Positions 8,763 to 17,674 of a stretch of 63,504 nucleotides of DNA are shown here, in pieces (within the stretch, counting starts at the first letter, position 1; the number at the start of each line of letters is the position of its first letter). Under the pieces are notes generated by a model that saw nothing but the letters and a program-made list of their open reading frames with translations, was not told the DNA's origin and searched no databases. Source of the DNA: Chromatiales bacterium (lineage in GTDB: Bacteria > Pseudomonadota > Gammaproteobacteria > Chromatiales > Chromatiaceae); NCBI GenBank assembly GCA_024762475.1, contig JANTHJ010000006.1:1-63504 (forward strand). Direction: 5' to 3'. The translations under genes were made by a program, and so were the position numbers.

Positions 8763-10106
8763 ATGCGACGCCACCTTCGTCGATCCAGACGCAAGTTTCT
8801 CTCACCCAAGGCGTGGAAGGTCAGGCTCGTGTTTTGGACGGGCGCGGTCCTCATCGGTCTGGTCTGCGCATTGCTGGCAACCCTGGCCGAGTATGCCAAT
8901 GCCGCCTTCCTCGCCTTGGCCCGAGCCTATCCTCTGGCACCCCTGGTGGTAACGCCGCTGGCCATGACCCTGATCGCCTGGCTGACGCTGCGCTGGTTTC
9001 CCGGCTCGCAGGGAAGCGGCATCCCTCAGGCCATCGCCGCGCTACAGATCCCGGGCAAGGCCGCCATCCTTTCCCTGCGAATCGCGATCGGCAAGTTCGT
9101 GCTGGTGTTGTTGGGCTTGCTCGGCGGCGGGTCCATCGGCCGCGAAGGCCCGTCGGTGCACATCGGCGCCTCCATCATGTTCAGCCTGGGCCGGCTGGTG
9201 CGCTTTCCGCCACACTATATGGAGCGCGGGCTGATCCTGGCCGGAGGCGCGGCCGGCGTGGCCGCGGCCTTCAATACCCCCCTGGCGGGTATCATGTTCG
9301 CCATCGAGGAGATGAGCCGCAGTTTCGAGAACCGGACCAGCGGCATCGTCACCGTGGCGGTGGTGCTGGCCGGCGTGACTGCGCTGGCGGTGCTCGGGCC
9401 TTACCATTATTTCGGCGTGGTGGAGCCAAGCCCCGCGCCCGCCATCGAGACCTGGCTTGCTGTCCTGGTCTGCGGCATCGGCGGCGGATTGGCAGGCGGC
9501 CTGTTTGGCGCGCTGCTGGTAACCGGAAGCCAACGGTTTGCACCGTTCGCACGCCGCTTCCCATTGCGCCTGGCCTTCTTCTTCGGACTGGCGCTGGCCT
9601 GCATCGCCTGGCTTTCCGACTACAGCGCCAGTGGTACCGGCTACGCGGAGGCGAAAGCCATTCTGGCGGGCACCGCCGAATACGACCCCTGGTACAGCCT
9701 TTCCAAGTTCATGGCGACCCTTGCCTCCTACCTCACCGGAATTCCTGGCGGCATCTTCGCCCCGTCGCTGGCCGCCGGCGCCGGCGTCGGCGCCGATCTC
9801 GGTCACTGGCTGCCCGTCGCCCCCCTGTCGATGATGATTCTTCTCGGCATGCTCGGCTATTTTTGCGGCGTGGTGCAGTCGCCGTTGACCGCGTTCGTGA
9901 TCGTTATGGAGATGACCGCGGAACGGAATATGCTGCTCCCGCTGCTGGCCACCTCCTTCCTCGCCTATGGTGCCTCGCACCTGGTGAATCCACGTCCGCT
10001 CTACCATACCCTGGCGATGGCCTTCGTGGACAATCGCCCCAAGCCCCGAACTTCTGAGGCAGCAGCGGGGTCAAAGACAAAGACTGACGATAAATCAAGG
10101 AGTTAA
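8763..10106 (+). CDS. ClC-family chloride channel/antiporter
   Basis: Inner-membrane anion channel or Cl-/H+ exchanger. The 447-residue protein is highly hydrophobic with many helices. It carries the ClC selectivity-filter motifs: GSGIPQ, GREGPSVHIGA (the Glu is the gating glutamate) and GIFAPSLAAGAGVG. No C-terminal CBS domains follow, as in most bacterial ClCs. The tail is short and charged. The start codon has only a weak ribosome-binding site, so it is slightly uncertain. It is followed four bases later by a DUF4126 gene. Confidence 0.93.
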   Translation: MRRHLRRSRRKFLSPKAWKVRLVFWTGAVLIGLVCALLATLAEYANAAFLALARAYPLAPLVVTPLAMTLIAWLTLRWFPGSQGSGIPQAIAALQIPGKAAILSLRIAIGKFVLVLLGLLGGGSIGREGPSVHIGASIMFSLGRLVRFPPHYMERGLILAGGAAGVAAAFNTPLAGIMFAIEEMSRSFENRTSGIVTVAVVLAGVTALAVLGPYHYFGVVEPSPAPAIETWLAVLVCGIGGGLAGGLFGALLVTGSQRFAPFARRFPLRLAFFFGLALACIAWLSDYSASGTGYAEAKAILAGTAEYDPWYSLSKFMATLASYLTGIPGGIFAPSLAAGAGVGADLGHWLPVAPLSMMILLGMLGYFCGVVQSPLTAFVIVMEMTAERNMLLPLLATSFLAYGASHLVNPRPLYHTLAMAFVDNRPKPRTSEAAAGSKTKTDDKSRS

Positions 10107-10110
10107 CGTC

Positions 10111-10812
10111 ATGGAAGCCGTGCAAACCATCGCCCTGATGATGGGCACTGCCTGGGCCTCGGGTATCAATCTTTATGCGACAGTCCTGGTTCTGGGCTGG
10201 ATGGGCAGCACCGGCCAGGTTGACCTGCCCCCGGCCCTGGAGATCCTCACCGACCCCTCGGTGATGTTCGCCGCCGGCCTGATGTATTGCGTCGAGTTCT
10301 TTGCCGACAAGGTCCCCGGCGTGGACACCGGCTGGGACGCCATTCACACCTTCATCCGTATTCCTGCGGGCGCGATTATGGCCGCCGGCGCCGCCCAAGG
10401 ACTGGATATCGGCCCTGCCGCGGAGCTCACTGCGCTGTTGCTCGGCGGGGCCCTGTCCGCCACCAGCCACGCCACCAAGGCGGGCACCCGGGTCTTGATC
10501 AACACCTCCCCTGAGCCCGTCACCAACTGGACCGCCTCAATTGCTGAAGACCTGGCGGTGATCGGGGGCCTCTGGGCATCCCTCAATCACCCCTACTTCT
10601 TCCTCGCCGCCCTGGCGCTGTTCCTGGTCCTGGTCGCCTGGTTGTTGCCCAAGATCTGGCGGGGCATCAAACGGGTGTCCCGCGCGGTTCGCCGCTGGAT
10701 CAGCGGATCGCCGGAAGACAAGCCGACCCACACTGCCGCCGAAGAGTTCGAACAACGCCGCCGTGATGTGCTCAAGGAGCTCTATGACGGCACCGGCAAG
10801 GACAGTTCATGA
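10111..10812 (+). CDS. DUF4126 multi-spanning membrane protein
   Basis: Function unknown. The 233-residue protein is hydrophobic, with glycine-rich helices (SGINLYATVLVLGWMG; AGLMYCVEFFADKVPGVDTGWD) typical of DUF4126. It ends in a charged cytoplasmic tail (from about residue 190, RRWISGSPEDKPTHTAAEEFEQRRRD). A good ribosome-binding site (AAGGAG) precedes the ATG. Its stop overlaps the next start (ATGA), so it is coupled to the thioredoxin-like gene. Confidence 0.8.
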   Translation: MEAVQTIALMMGTAWASGINLYATVLVLGWMGSTGQVDLPPALEILTDPSVMFAAGLMYCVEFFADKVPGVDTGWDAIHTFIRIPAGAIMAAGAAQGLDIGPAAELTALLLGGALSATSHATKAGTRVLINTSPEPVTNWTASIAEDLAVIGGLWASLNHPYFFLAALALFLVLVAWLLPKIWRGIKRVSRAVRRWISGSPEDKPTHTAAEEFEQRRRDVLKELYDGTGKDSS

Positions 10813-11309
10813 GTCGAGCCCATCGGGCCTGGCTGCTCCTGCTATTGATCCTCGCCGGCAGCGCAGTAGCCTGGCTGGCCAGACCGACCCCGGTGCTGTC
10901 CGATGTGCAGCTCACCTTTACGGACGGGACACTTGCCCGGCTGGCCGACTACCGCGGGCATCCATTGGTGCTGGATTTCTGGTCGGTGGACTGCCCGGCC
11001 TGTCTGGCGGACATGCCACGCCTGCGCGCCCTGTATCCGGAGATTCAGCGACGTGGCGCGACCCTGATCGGGGTCAGCGTCCCCGAGGATCCGCCACCGG
11101 CAGCCATCGCCATGGCACGGCGGCTGGATGTACCCTGGCCGCTGGCACTGGACCCGCGCGGGGAGTTGAACCGGGCGGTGGGCGTGGTGCACATTACCCC
11201 TACCCTGGTGTTCATCGACAGCACCGGCCGGGTGACCGGCCGGCACCATGGCCCACTGAATCCACAGCAACTGCTGGCCAGAATAGACGCACTGGCAGAC
11301 AAAGACTAA
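10809..11309 (+). CDS. TlpA-like membrane-anchored thioredoxin
   Basis: Periplasmic thiol-disulfide oxidoreductase by fold. The 166-residue protein has an N-terminal signal anchor (about residues 8-25), a thioredoxin core with active site CPAC (WSVDCPACLADMP), a later GVSVPEDPPP segment and a cis-Pro region (VHITPTLVFID). The overlap with the upstream DUF4126 gene and the short gap to hemJ suggest one operon. Partner unknown; it is not the ccm thioredoxin, which is at 40305. Confidence 0.85.
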   Translation: MSRAHRAWLLLLLILAGSAVAWLARPTPVLSDVQLTFTDGTLARLADYRGHPLVLDFWSVDCPACLADMPRLRALYPEIQRRGATLIGVSVPEDPPPAAIAMARRLDVPWPLALDPRGELNRAVGVVHITPTLVFIDSTGRVTGRHHGPLNPQQLLARIDALADKD

Positions 11310-11322
11310 GGAGCATCGCCCC

Positions 11323-11745
11323 ATGTGGCTCAAGGCCTGGCATCTGATCGGCATGGTGACCTGGTTCGCCGGCATCTTCTATCTGCCGCGGCTGTTCGTT
11401 TACCACGCCATGTCCGACGACAGGACATCGATCGAGCGTTTCAAGGTAATGGAGCGCAAGCTCTACTATGGGATCATGACGCCGGCGGGCATCTTCACCC
11501 TTTTCTTCGGGCTGTGGATGCTCTACGACTACGCCTGGGCGGCGTGGGGCGACCAGTGGTGGCTACGTATCAAGCTGGTATTGATCGCGGGCCTGGTCGC
11601 CTACCACCTCTACTGTGGCAGGCTGCTCAAGGACTTCCGCGACGGCCGTAACCGCCACTCTCATGTCTGGTACCGCTGGTTCAACGAGATCCCGGTGCTG
11701 GCCCTGGTGGCCATCGTCCTGCTGGCAGTACTCAAACCCTTTTGA
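11323..11745 (+). CDS. hemJ: Protoporphyrinogen oxidase HemJ
   Basis: Membrane enzyme oxidising protoporphyrinogen IX to protoporphyrin IX in heme synthesis in bacteria lacking HemG/HemY. The 140-residue protein has four hydrophobic segments. It begins MWLKAWHLIGMVTWFAGIFYLPRLFVYHA, with the conserved His and Arg of HemJ, and a later WWLRIKLVLIAGLVAYH segment. An AAGGAG ribosome-binding site precedes the ATG. It fits with hemL in the same window and the high demand for heme from ccm and several heme enzymes. Confidence 0.9.
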   Translation: MWLKAWHLIGMVTWFAGIFYLPRLFVYHAMSDDRTSIERFKVMERKLYYGIMTPAGIFTLFFGLWMLYDYAWAAWGDQWWLRIKLVLIAGLVAYHLYCGRLLKDFRDGRNRHSHVWYRWFNEIPVLALVAIVLLAVLKPF

Positions 11746-11751
11746 CAGACA

Positions 11752-11782
11752 AGAAAAAACCGCCACAAGGGCGGTTCTTTCT
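11752..11782. terminator. Bidirectional intrinsic terminator
   Basis: Stem AACCGCC (11758-11764) pairs with GGCGGTT (11770-11776) across a 5-base loop, flanked by an A-run on the left and a T-rich tract on the right. It sits between the convergent hemJ and A-type carrier genes and can serve both. Confidence 0.8.
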
Positions 11783-11803
11783 CGGATCGGCAAACCGGAC
11801 CCT

Positions 11804-12163
11804 TCAGGAGCACCCACCCTGGGAGCCGCAGGTGCCGCAACCGCCGCCGGCAGGCTGGAGGTTGTTGAATACGAACCGCGCATCCTGCCCATCGCCGACG
11901 AAGTCGATCTCGACGCCACGGACGTGCTCCAGCGTGCCCGGGTCGACGATCACCTTGATCCCATCGTACTCGCGGATGCGATCGTCCTCGTTGAGCTGAT
12001 CGGTGAAGGTCATGCCGAAGCTCACCCCACTGCAACCGCCGGGGGTGGCAAACACGCGGATGCCCTCGATATTGTCCTCCACCTGCCCCATCAGTTCGGC
12101 CATCTTGCCCTGGGCCGGCGGGGTCAGGCTCAGTTCGGAATCGGTCAATGCGGCTGCATTCAT
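11804..12163 (-). CDS. A-type Fe-S carrier (HesB/IscA family) with cysteine-rich tail
   Basis: Likely Fe-S cluster carrier or scaffold. The 119-residue protein has the family segment ATPGGCSGVSFGMTF and an extended glycine/cysteine tail, GGGCGTCGSQGGCS. It thus has one more C-terminal cysteine than ErpA (CGCG) and a longer Gly-rich end. The start MNAAALTDSEL gives normal length; a 30-residue upstream extension is not family-like. It is paralogous to erpA at 5739-6092, suggesting separate client sets. Confidence 0.88.
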   Translation of the reverse strand: MNAAALTDSELSLTPPAQGKMAELMGQVEDNIEGIRVFATPGGCSGVSFGMTFTDQLNEDDRIREYDGIKVIVDPGTLEHVRGVEIDFVGDGQDARFVFNNLQPAGGGCGTCGSQGGCS

Positions 12164-12256
12164 CTGGCTATTACCTCTATGGATCCTGTGGAATTGATGC
12201 ATTGTAGCATCTGGGAACCGGTAAAAAACCCGCTCCGGGAAGGCAAAAAGCATGGC

Positions 12257-12751
12257 TCAGAGCATGCGCCGCGCCCTCAGGCCATACAGATGGCGTTCGG
12301 CGTCCACCAGATGCTGCCCCCAATGCAGGCGGTAACCGGCCCCCCAGCAGCGCAGTATGGAGAGTGGCCGCTGGTCCTGCTCCAGCCGCTCCAACCCTGC
12401 CCTGAGCTCCCAGTAGATGTCTGCGAGATCGTCCGCCAGGCTGCCGCTGCGCTCCTGCAAGTCGCGCCCCACATCGAATTCGGTCCAATAGCCATCCAAC
12501 TCACCCAGCGCCTGACGGAGCCTGGAAAACAGCGCAAACCGGCGCTCCGGATCTATCTCGGCCAGCAGATCGTCGGTAAATTCCGCGTCCGACACGGCCT
12601 CAGCAGCCAGATGCAGGCGCGGAAGCAGGCCCGAGAGTCCGCTAAGGAACTGCGTCGAGTCACGTTCCTCGGCCGCATCGAACGACTCGATGAATTCGCA
12701 ATACGCCCGGGCAACACGGGCAAATTCGCCCGCCGGCTGTAATGGAGACAT
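12257..12751 (-). CDS. DUF5063-type protein
   Basis: Function unknown. The 164-residue soluble, acidic, helical protein begins MSPLQPAGEFARVARAYCEFIES and has a conserved-looking WELRAGLERLEQ segment and a WxxHWGQHLVDAERHLYGL end. This matches my memory of the DUF5063 family. A strong GGGAGG ribosome-binding site lies just upstream. It lies between the A-type carrier and a rubredoxin gene, both on the same strand. The 209-bp gap at 12752-12960 shows no gene. Confidence 0.65.
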   Translation of the reverse strand: MSPLQPAGEFARVARAYCEFIESFDAAEERDSTQFLSGLSGLLPRLHLAAEAVSDAEFTDDLLAEIDPERRFALFSRLRQALGELDGYWTEFDVGRDLQERSGSLADDLADIYWELRAGLERLEQDQRPLSILRCWGAGYRLHWGQHLVDAERHLYGLRARRML

Positions 12752-12960
12752 AGGACCTCCCTCCCGGCTCGACCGGGGCCACTCGACGCTCAGAAACCGC
12801 CCTGGACAGGCCTTCCCTGGACTGGTCAGGAGACGCGCCGCCCCTCCCCGCTGCTAGCCGGGCAGACGGCTGGCTTCATTCAGTGTAGACCACAATCCGG
12901 ACCTGTCGGACCCTGTCGTGTCGCCAGGTTGCGACCCCCGTTCCGGCATCTGCGTCAGAC

Positions 12961-13125
12961 TCAGATCTCCATCATCTCGAAGTCTTCCTTGCCTGCCCCG
13001 CATTCCGGGCATTTCCAGTTGATCGGCACCTCCTCCCAGCGCGTTCCCGGTGGAATGCCATCATCCGGCGCTCCCTTAGCCTCGTCGTAGATATAGCCGC
13101 AGATCACACACATATAGACCTTCAT
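12961..13125 (-). CDS. Rubredoxin
   Basis: Small cytoplasmic electron carrier with one Fe bound by four cysteines. The 54-residue frame reads MKVYMCVICGYIYDEAKG at the start and WKCPECGAGKEDFEMMEI at the end, giving the two CxxC(G) knuckles of rubredoxin with the usual spacing. A start at 13125 is preceded by AAGGAGTG. It is divergent from thiD. The partner reductase is not in this window. Confidence 0.97.
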   Translation of the reverse strand: MKVYMCVICGYIYDEAKGAPDDGIPPGTRWEEVPINWKCPECGAGKEDFEMMEI

Positions 13126-13207
13126 CGATCACTCCTTCCCTATCTGAGGCGCGACATTCTGCCAGAGCGGGACGCGGTTGCGGGGCCGGTCGGTTAGCAT
13201 AAGAAGG

Positions 13208-13984
13208 ATGAACACACCCACCTTGTTGTTTATCGGCGGCCACGATCCCAGCGGCGGTGCTGGCCTTCAGGCCGATCTGGAGACGGCGCTGGGCCATGAC
13301 TGCCGGGCAGCCAGCCTGGTCACCTGCCTGACCGCCCAGGATACCCGCAATGTCGAGGTGGTTTATCCCCAGCCGGTGGAGGCGTTTTCACGGCAGCTGG
13401 ACCTGTTGTTGGCCGATATCCAGCCAGACCTGGTCAAGATCGGACTACTGGGCGATACCGCCCTCGCGCAGCTCCTGGGGTCCCGACTGGCGACCCTGGG
13501 TGCACCGGTGCTCCTCGATCCGGTGCTCGCAGCGGGAGGCGGGCGCGCCATGGCAGACCGGGCGTTGATCGAGGCCATCCGCGGCGAGCTCCTTCCCCTC
13601 TGTACCCTGGTCACGCCAAACCGCAGGGAAGCGCGCCTCCTCGGCGATGCCGCCGAACCGGAATTGGCCGTTCGCAAGCTGCTGGACCTGGGGGCACGCC
13701 AGGTGTTGCTCACCGGGGCGGACGAGGCCGAAGGAGAACGGGTGCGCAACCGGCTGCTGGGCAGGGACTTCAGTAAGACCTTCGATTACCCGCTGCTGCC
13801 CCACCCCTATCACGGCTCGGGCTGCACCCTGGCCGCGGCATGCGCCTGCCGGCTGGCGTATGGTGAGCCGATCGAGACGGCGGTAAAACATGCCCAGGAC
13901 TGGACCTGGCGGTGTCTGGAACAGGGCATTCCCCTCGGCCGAGGGCAGTGGTTGCCGAACCGCCGCACCGAGATTCCCGCATGA
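13208..13984 (+). CDS. thiD: Hydroxymethylpyrimidine/phosphomethylpyrimidine kinase
   Basis: Adds both phosphates to HMP in thiamine synthesis. The 258-residue protein starts MNTPTLLFIGGHDPSGGAGLQAD, the ribokinase-family signature. It has the TPNRREARLL block and the C-terminal anion-hole/catalytic GSGCTLAAA. The ATG has a purine-rich AAGAAGG directly before it. A TTG ten codons upstream is less family-like. The stop overlaps the thiE start (ATGA). I saw no TPP riboswitch upstream. Confidence 0.94.
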   Translation: MNTPTLLFIGGHDPSGGAGLQADLETALGHDCRAASLVTCLTAQDTRNVEVVYPQPVEAFSRQLDLLLADIQPDLVKIGLLGDTALAQLLGSRLATLGAPVLLDPVLAAGGGRAMADRALIEAIRGELLPLCTLVTPNRREARLLGDAAEPELAVRKLLDLGARQVLLTGADEAEGERVRNRLLGRDFSKTFDYPLLPHPYHGSGCTLAAACACRLAYGEPIETAVKHAQDWTWRCLEQGIPLGRGQWLPNRRTEIPA

Positions 13985-14631
13985 GACGGCTCGGTCGCTA
14001 TCCGTTTCGGGGGCTCTATGCCATTACCGATGCCTCGCTCGCGAGCGATGACCTGTCAGAGCAGGTGGAACAGGCCATCGCCGGTGGCGCGCGCGTGATC
14101 CAGTACCGCGACAAGGGAGGCGATGCCCGGCGCCGCGAGGCGGAGGCGCGCGCGGTGCTGGCGGTGTGCGAGCGTCACGCCGTCCCGCTCCTGATCAACG
14201 ACGACGTGTCCCTCGCCGCGCGCATCGGCGCCCAGGGCGTGCACATCGGTCGGGACGATAGCGCGCTCGCCGATGCGCGGGCGCAACTGGGCGCCGAGGC
14301 CATCATCGGCGTGTCCTGTTACAACCGCCTGGCGCTGGCACAGCGGGCCGCGGCAGAGGGCGCCGACTATGTCGCCTTCGGCCGCTTCTTTCCTTCGGAC
14401 ACCAAGCCCGGCGCAGTGCAGGCAAGTCCAGATATGTTGGTTGCAGCCAGACGCGAGCTGAGTTGCCCGCTGGTTGCGATAGGCGGGATTACTGCGGAGA
14501 ATGGCCGCCCACTGATCGAGGCCGGCGCCGACATGCTGGCGGTGATTCGGGGTGTTTTTGCCGCACCGGACATCGCCGCCGCCGCGCGCCTTATCGCCCA
14601 GCTGTTCAACGATCCGGAGACCGCACCATGA
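13981..14631 (+). CDS. thiE: Thiamine-phosphate synthase
   Basis: Joins HMP-PP and thiazole phosphate to thiamine phosphate. The 216-residue TIM barrel begins [11 protein letters not shown] and has the RVIQYRDKG diphosphate-binding segment, [21 protein letters not shown], the GVSCYN segment and [27 protein letters not shown]. Overlaps of 4 bases on both sides (thiD, hemL) indicate translational coupling. Confidence 0.95.
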   Translation: MRRLGRYPFRGLYAITDASLASDDLSEQVEQAIAGGARVIQYRDKGGDARRREAEARAVLAVCERHAVPLLINDDVSLAARIGAQGVHIGRDDSALADARAQLGAEAIIGVSCYNRLALAQRAAAEGADYVAFGRFFPSDTKPGAVQASPDMLVAARRELSCPLVAIGGITAENGRPLIEAGADMLAVIRGVFAAPDIAAAARLIAQLFNDPETAP

Positions 14632-15911
14632 GCCAGTCGAACCCGCGTTTCCAACATGCCCAGGAGCACATTCCCGGCGGCGTCAACTCGCCGGTTCGCG
14701 CCTTCAAGGGCGTCGGCGGCGAACCGGTGTTCGTCGATCACGCCAGCGGCGCCTACATCTTCGACCCCGATGGCCGGCGCTACATCGACTACGTGGGCTC
14801 CTGGGGGCCGATGATCCTCGGTCACGCCCATCCCGAGGTCATCGATACGGTCACCGAGACGGCGCGCAAGGGCCTCTCCTTCGGCGCACCCACCGAGATC
14901 GAGACCGCGATGGCGGACAAGGTGTGTGAGCTGGTCCCCTCGATGGACCTGGTGCGCATGGTCTCCTCGGGCACCGAGGCCACCATGTCGGCGATTCGCC
15001 TGGCCCGCGGCTTCACCCGGCGCGACCGCATCGTGAAGTTCGAGGGCTGCTACCACGGGCATTCCGACTCCCTGCTGGTGAAGGCAGGCTCCGGGGCCCT
15101 CACCCTGGGCGAACCCTCCTCGCCCGGCGTGCCCGCCTGCCTCGCCGAACTCACCCTGACCCTGCGGTACAACGACGCCGAACAGGTGCGCGAGGTCTTC
15201 TCGACCATGGGTGACCAGATCGCCTGTGTCATCGTCGAGCCGGTGGCGGGCAACATGAATTGCATCCCGCCGGTCCCCGGTTTTCTCGAGAGCCTGCGCG
15301 AGGTATGCAACCGGCACGGCAGTGTGCTGATATTCGACGAGGTGATGACCGGCTTCCGGGTCGGCCCTGCCGGCGCCCAGGGCCTGTATGGCGCCCAGCC
15401 CGACCTCACCACCCTGGGCAAGGTCATCGGCGGCGGCATGCCGGTGGGCGCCTTCGGCGGCCGGCGTGAGATCATGGAACAAATCGCCCCGCTGGGGCCG
15501 GTCTATCAGGCCGGCACCCTGTCGGGGAACCCGGTGGCCATGGCGGCCGGCCTCAAGACCCTGGAACTGGTCAGCCAACCCGGCTTCTATGACAGCCTCG
15601 GCGCCAAGGTCGAAACCCTGGTGAATGGCGTCGTGCAAGCGGCGCGCGATGCCGGCATCGCGCTCACCGAGAACCATGTCGGCGGCATGTTCGGACTGTT
15701 CTTCACCGATGCAGAGAAGGTCACCGACTTTGCCGGTGCCACCGCCTGCGACCAGGAGGCCTTCCGGCGCTTCTATCACGCCATGCTCGACGAAGGCGTC
15801 TACCTGGCCCCGTCCGCCTTCGAGGCGGGATTCGTCTCGGCGGCACACACCGACGCGGATCTGCAAGAGACCATCGAGGCGGCCGGGCGCGCCTTCGCCA
15901 GCCTCCCTTGA
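14628..15911 (+). CDS. hemL: Glutamate-1-semialdehyde 2,1-aminomutase
   Basis: PLP enzyme making 5-aminolevulinate for heme and other tetrapyrroles (C5 pathway). The 427-residue protein begins [23 protein letters not shown] and has the [17 protein letters not shown] cofactor region and the PLP-lysine motif [17 protein letters not shown]. The ATG overlaps the thiE stop. Grouping of thiD-thiE-hemL is common in gammaproteobacteria. It supplies heme for the many cytochromes and peroxidases nearby. Confidence 0.96.
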   Translation: MSQSNPRFQHAQEHIPGGVNSPVRAFKGVGGEPVFVDHASGAYIFDPDGRRYIDYVGSWGPMILGHAHPEVIDTVTETARKGLSFGAPTEIETAMADKVCELVPSMDLVRMVSSGTEATMSAIRLARGFTRRDRIVKFEGCYHGHSDSLLVKAGSGALTLGEPSSPGVPACLAELTLTLRYNDAEQVREVFSTMGDQIACVIVEPVAGNMNCIPPVPGFLESLREVCNRHGSVLIFDEVMTGFRVGPAGAQGLYGAQPDLTTLGKVIGGGMPVGAFGGRREIMEQIAPLGPVYQAGTLSGNPVAMAAGLKTLELVSQPGFYDSLGAKVETLVNGVVQAARDAGIALTENHVGGMFGLFFTDAEKVTDFAGATACDQEAFRRFYHAMLDEGVYLAPSAFEAGFVSAAHTDADLQETIEAAGRAFASLP

Positions 15912-16504
15912 TCGAATCGCTTCAGCCGCTGCTCGACTGGATCACCGCTCACCCGGAATATGCCGGGCTGGTGATCTTCGGCATGTCGCTGGCCGAGTCC
16001 CTGGCCATCGTCGGCATGTTGATTCCGGGGGTGGTGATTCTGTTCGGCGCGGGCACCCTGATCGGCGCCGGCGTGCTCGATTTCTGGAGCAGTTGCGCCT
16101 GGGCCGTGGCCGGGGCGGTGATCGGCGACGGCCTGAGCTTCCTCCTCGGGCGCCACTTCGACTATCTGACCGAGCGCTGGCGCTGGTTCCGCCTGCACCC
16201 CGACCACCTGCGCAAGGGGCACGAGTTCTTCCAGAAATGGGGCGATGTCAGTGTCGCCCTGGGGCGCTTCTTCGGCCCGATCCGCGCCATCGTGCCCCTG
16301 ATCGCCGGCCTGATGGACATGCCCCCCGGACGCTTCTATCTCGCCAATATACTCTCGGCGCTCGCCTGGGCCCCTGCCTACCTGCTGCCCGGCATGTTGG
16401 TGGGCAAGGCGGCGGAAAACGGCGACTGGACCCAGGTATTGATCCTGGCGGGGGCACTGGGACTGGTCCTGGTGGTACTGCTGCTGTTGCGCAAGAGATT
16501 CTGA
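15908..16504 (+). CDS. DedA-family inner-membrane protein
   Basis: DedA proteins are membrane proteins linked to lipid flipping and proton-dependent envelope homeostasis. The 198-residue protein has a re-entrant-type N-terminal region ([21 protein letters not shown]), the signature [25 protein letters not shown] and a C-terminal hydrophobic helix. The start is a TTG overlapping the hemL stop (TTGA), with no Shine-Dalgarno, so translation is probably coupled. Start confidence is moderate. Confidence 0.88.
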   Translation: MIESLQPLLDWITAHPEYAGLVIFGMSLAESLAIVGMLIPGVVILFGAGTLIGAGVLDFWSSCAWAVAGAVIGDGLSFLLGRHFDYLTERWRWFRLHPDHLRKGHEFFQKWGDVSVALGRFFGPIRAIVPLIAGLMDMPPGRFYLANILSALAWAPAYLLPGMLVGKAAENGDWTQVLILAGALGLVLVVLLLLRKRF

Positions 16505-16506
16505 CC

Positions 16507-17109
16507 ATGCATACGCATCTCGACTATCTACGCCACGGCGTGCCGGAAGGGGGCAGCCGTTATCGCGGCCATGGGGTGGACGACCCCCTGAGCGAGCAGG
16601 GCTGGACCCAGATGCGGCGCACCGTCACGGCGCTCGGCACCCCCTGGGACCGGATCGTCACCTCGCCGCTACGGCGCTGCGCCGACTTTGCGCAGACCCT
16701 CGCCGGTGAACAGGGCATCCCGTTTTCTGTGGAGAACGACCTGCGCGAGGTCGGTTTCGGCAGCTGGGAGGGCAAGACACGCGCCCAGCTGCTGGAGGAC
16801 TCTGCGGAGGAATATCACGCCTTCTACGCCGATCCGGTACACAACCGGCCGCCCGGCGCCGAACCGCTGGCGGCCTTCGGCGCCCGGGTGGCCGGGGTCT
16901 TCGAGCGTCTGGCCAGGGACCATCAAGGTGAGCATCTGTTGGTGGTGGCGCATGCCGGGGTGATCCGCGCCACCCTGGGACACGTACTGCAGGCGCCGCC
17001 CGCAAACTGGTATCGTGCGGCGGTGGACAACGCCGCAGTCAGTCGCTTCGCCCAGGTGGACCAGGATCGCCGCCTGGTCTGGCACAACTGGCTACCCGAG
17101 ATCGATTGA
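16507..17109 (+). CDS. Histidine phosphatase family protein
   Basis: Branch-1 histidine phosphatase (phosphoglycerate mutase-like) fold. The 200-residue protein carries the catalytic RHG (DYLRHGVPEGG) near the start, the acidic PLSEQG segment, the arginine TSPLRRCADFA and the second histidine VVAHAGVIRATLGH. It resembles alpha-ribazole phosphatases (CobC), but no cobalamin genes are nearby, so the substrate is open. It sits two bases after the DedA stop. Confidence 0.85.
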   Translation: MHTHLDYLRHGVPEGGSRYRGHGVDDPLSEQGWTQMRRTVTALGTPWDRIVTSPLRRCADFAQTLAGEQGIPFSVENDLREVGFGSWEGKTRAQLLEDSAEEYHAFYADPVHNRPPGAEPLAAFGARVAGVFERLARDHQGEHLLVVAHAGVIRATLGHVLQAPPANWYRAAVDNAAVSRFAQVDQDRRLVWHNWLPEID

Positions 17110-17122
17110 CCGAGGAGCCCCC

Positions 17123-17665
17123 ATGCCCTTCGCCCGCAAACTGTTCAAGACCCTGCTGGTACTCGCCATCGCCTTCGTCCTGGTGGGACTCTTTTTGCCG
17201 GACCATGCACGCCTGCAGCGGCAGATCGAGATCGCCGCCCCGCCTGAGCGCATCTATGCACAGATCGCTGACCTGCGCGCCTTCCATGCCTGGTCGCCCT
17301 GGCGCCAGAGCAACCAATATGGCGGCTGGCGATTCAGCGACCCGAGCACGGGCGTGGGGGCACGCATGAGCTGGCTCTCGCAGGACCAGTCGGAGGAACT
17401 GGGCAGCATGCAGATCACGCGCACCGAACCGCCTCGCCTGGTGGAGTTCCGCCTCCAGTTCGGCGACAAGGGTGATGGCCTGGCCCGCTTCCGCATCGAG
17501 CCGGTCGAGTTCGATCAGGACAGGACCCGCGTGACCTGGGAGTTCGAGACCGACTTCGGCTGGGACATCTTCAGCCGCTATGTCGGCCTGTTCCTCGACC
17601 GGATGCTCGGACCCAGCTACGACGCCGGGCTGAAGGCCTTGAAGGCACGCGTCGAAAAATCCTGA
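17123..17665 (+). CDS. SRPBCC-fold (polyketide cyclase-like) membrane-anchored protein
   Basis: The 180-residue protein has an N-terminal hydrophobic anchor (about residues 8-26) and then a START/SRPBCC ligand-binding domain (QIEIAAPPERIYAQIADLRAFHAWSPW, later VTWEFETDFG). Ligand unknown. A GAGGAG ribosome-binding site precedes the ATG. It follows a phosphatase gene and precedes an MBL hydrolase with short gaps, so probably the end of the thi-hemL operon. Confidence 0.82.
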   Translation: MPFARKLFKTLLVLAIAFVLVGLFLPDHARLQRQIEIAAPPERIYAQIADLRAFHAWSPWRQSNQYGGWRFSDPSTGVGARMSWLSQDQSEELGSMQITRTEPPRLVEFRLQFGDKGDGLARFRIEPVEFDQDRTRVTWEFETDFGWDIFSRYVGLFLDRMLGPSYDAGLKALKARVEKS

Positions 17666-17674
17666 GGAGATCCC

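Noticed and set aside
13126-13207. TPP riboswitch before thiD
   Set aside because: No thi-box elements are visible in this short leader.
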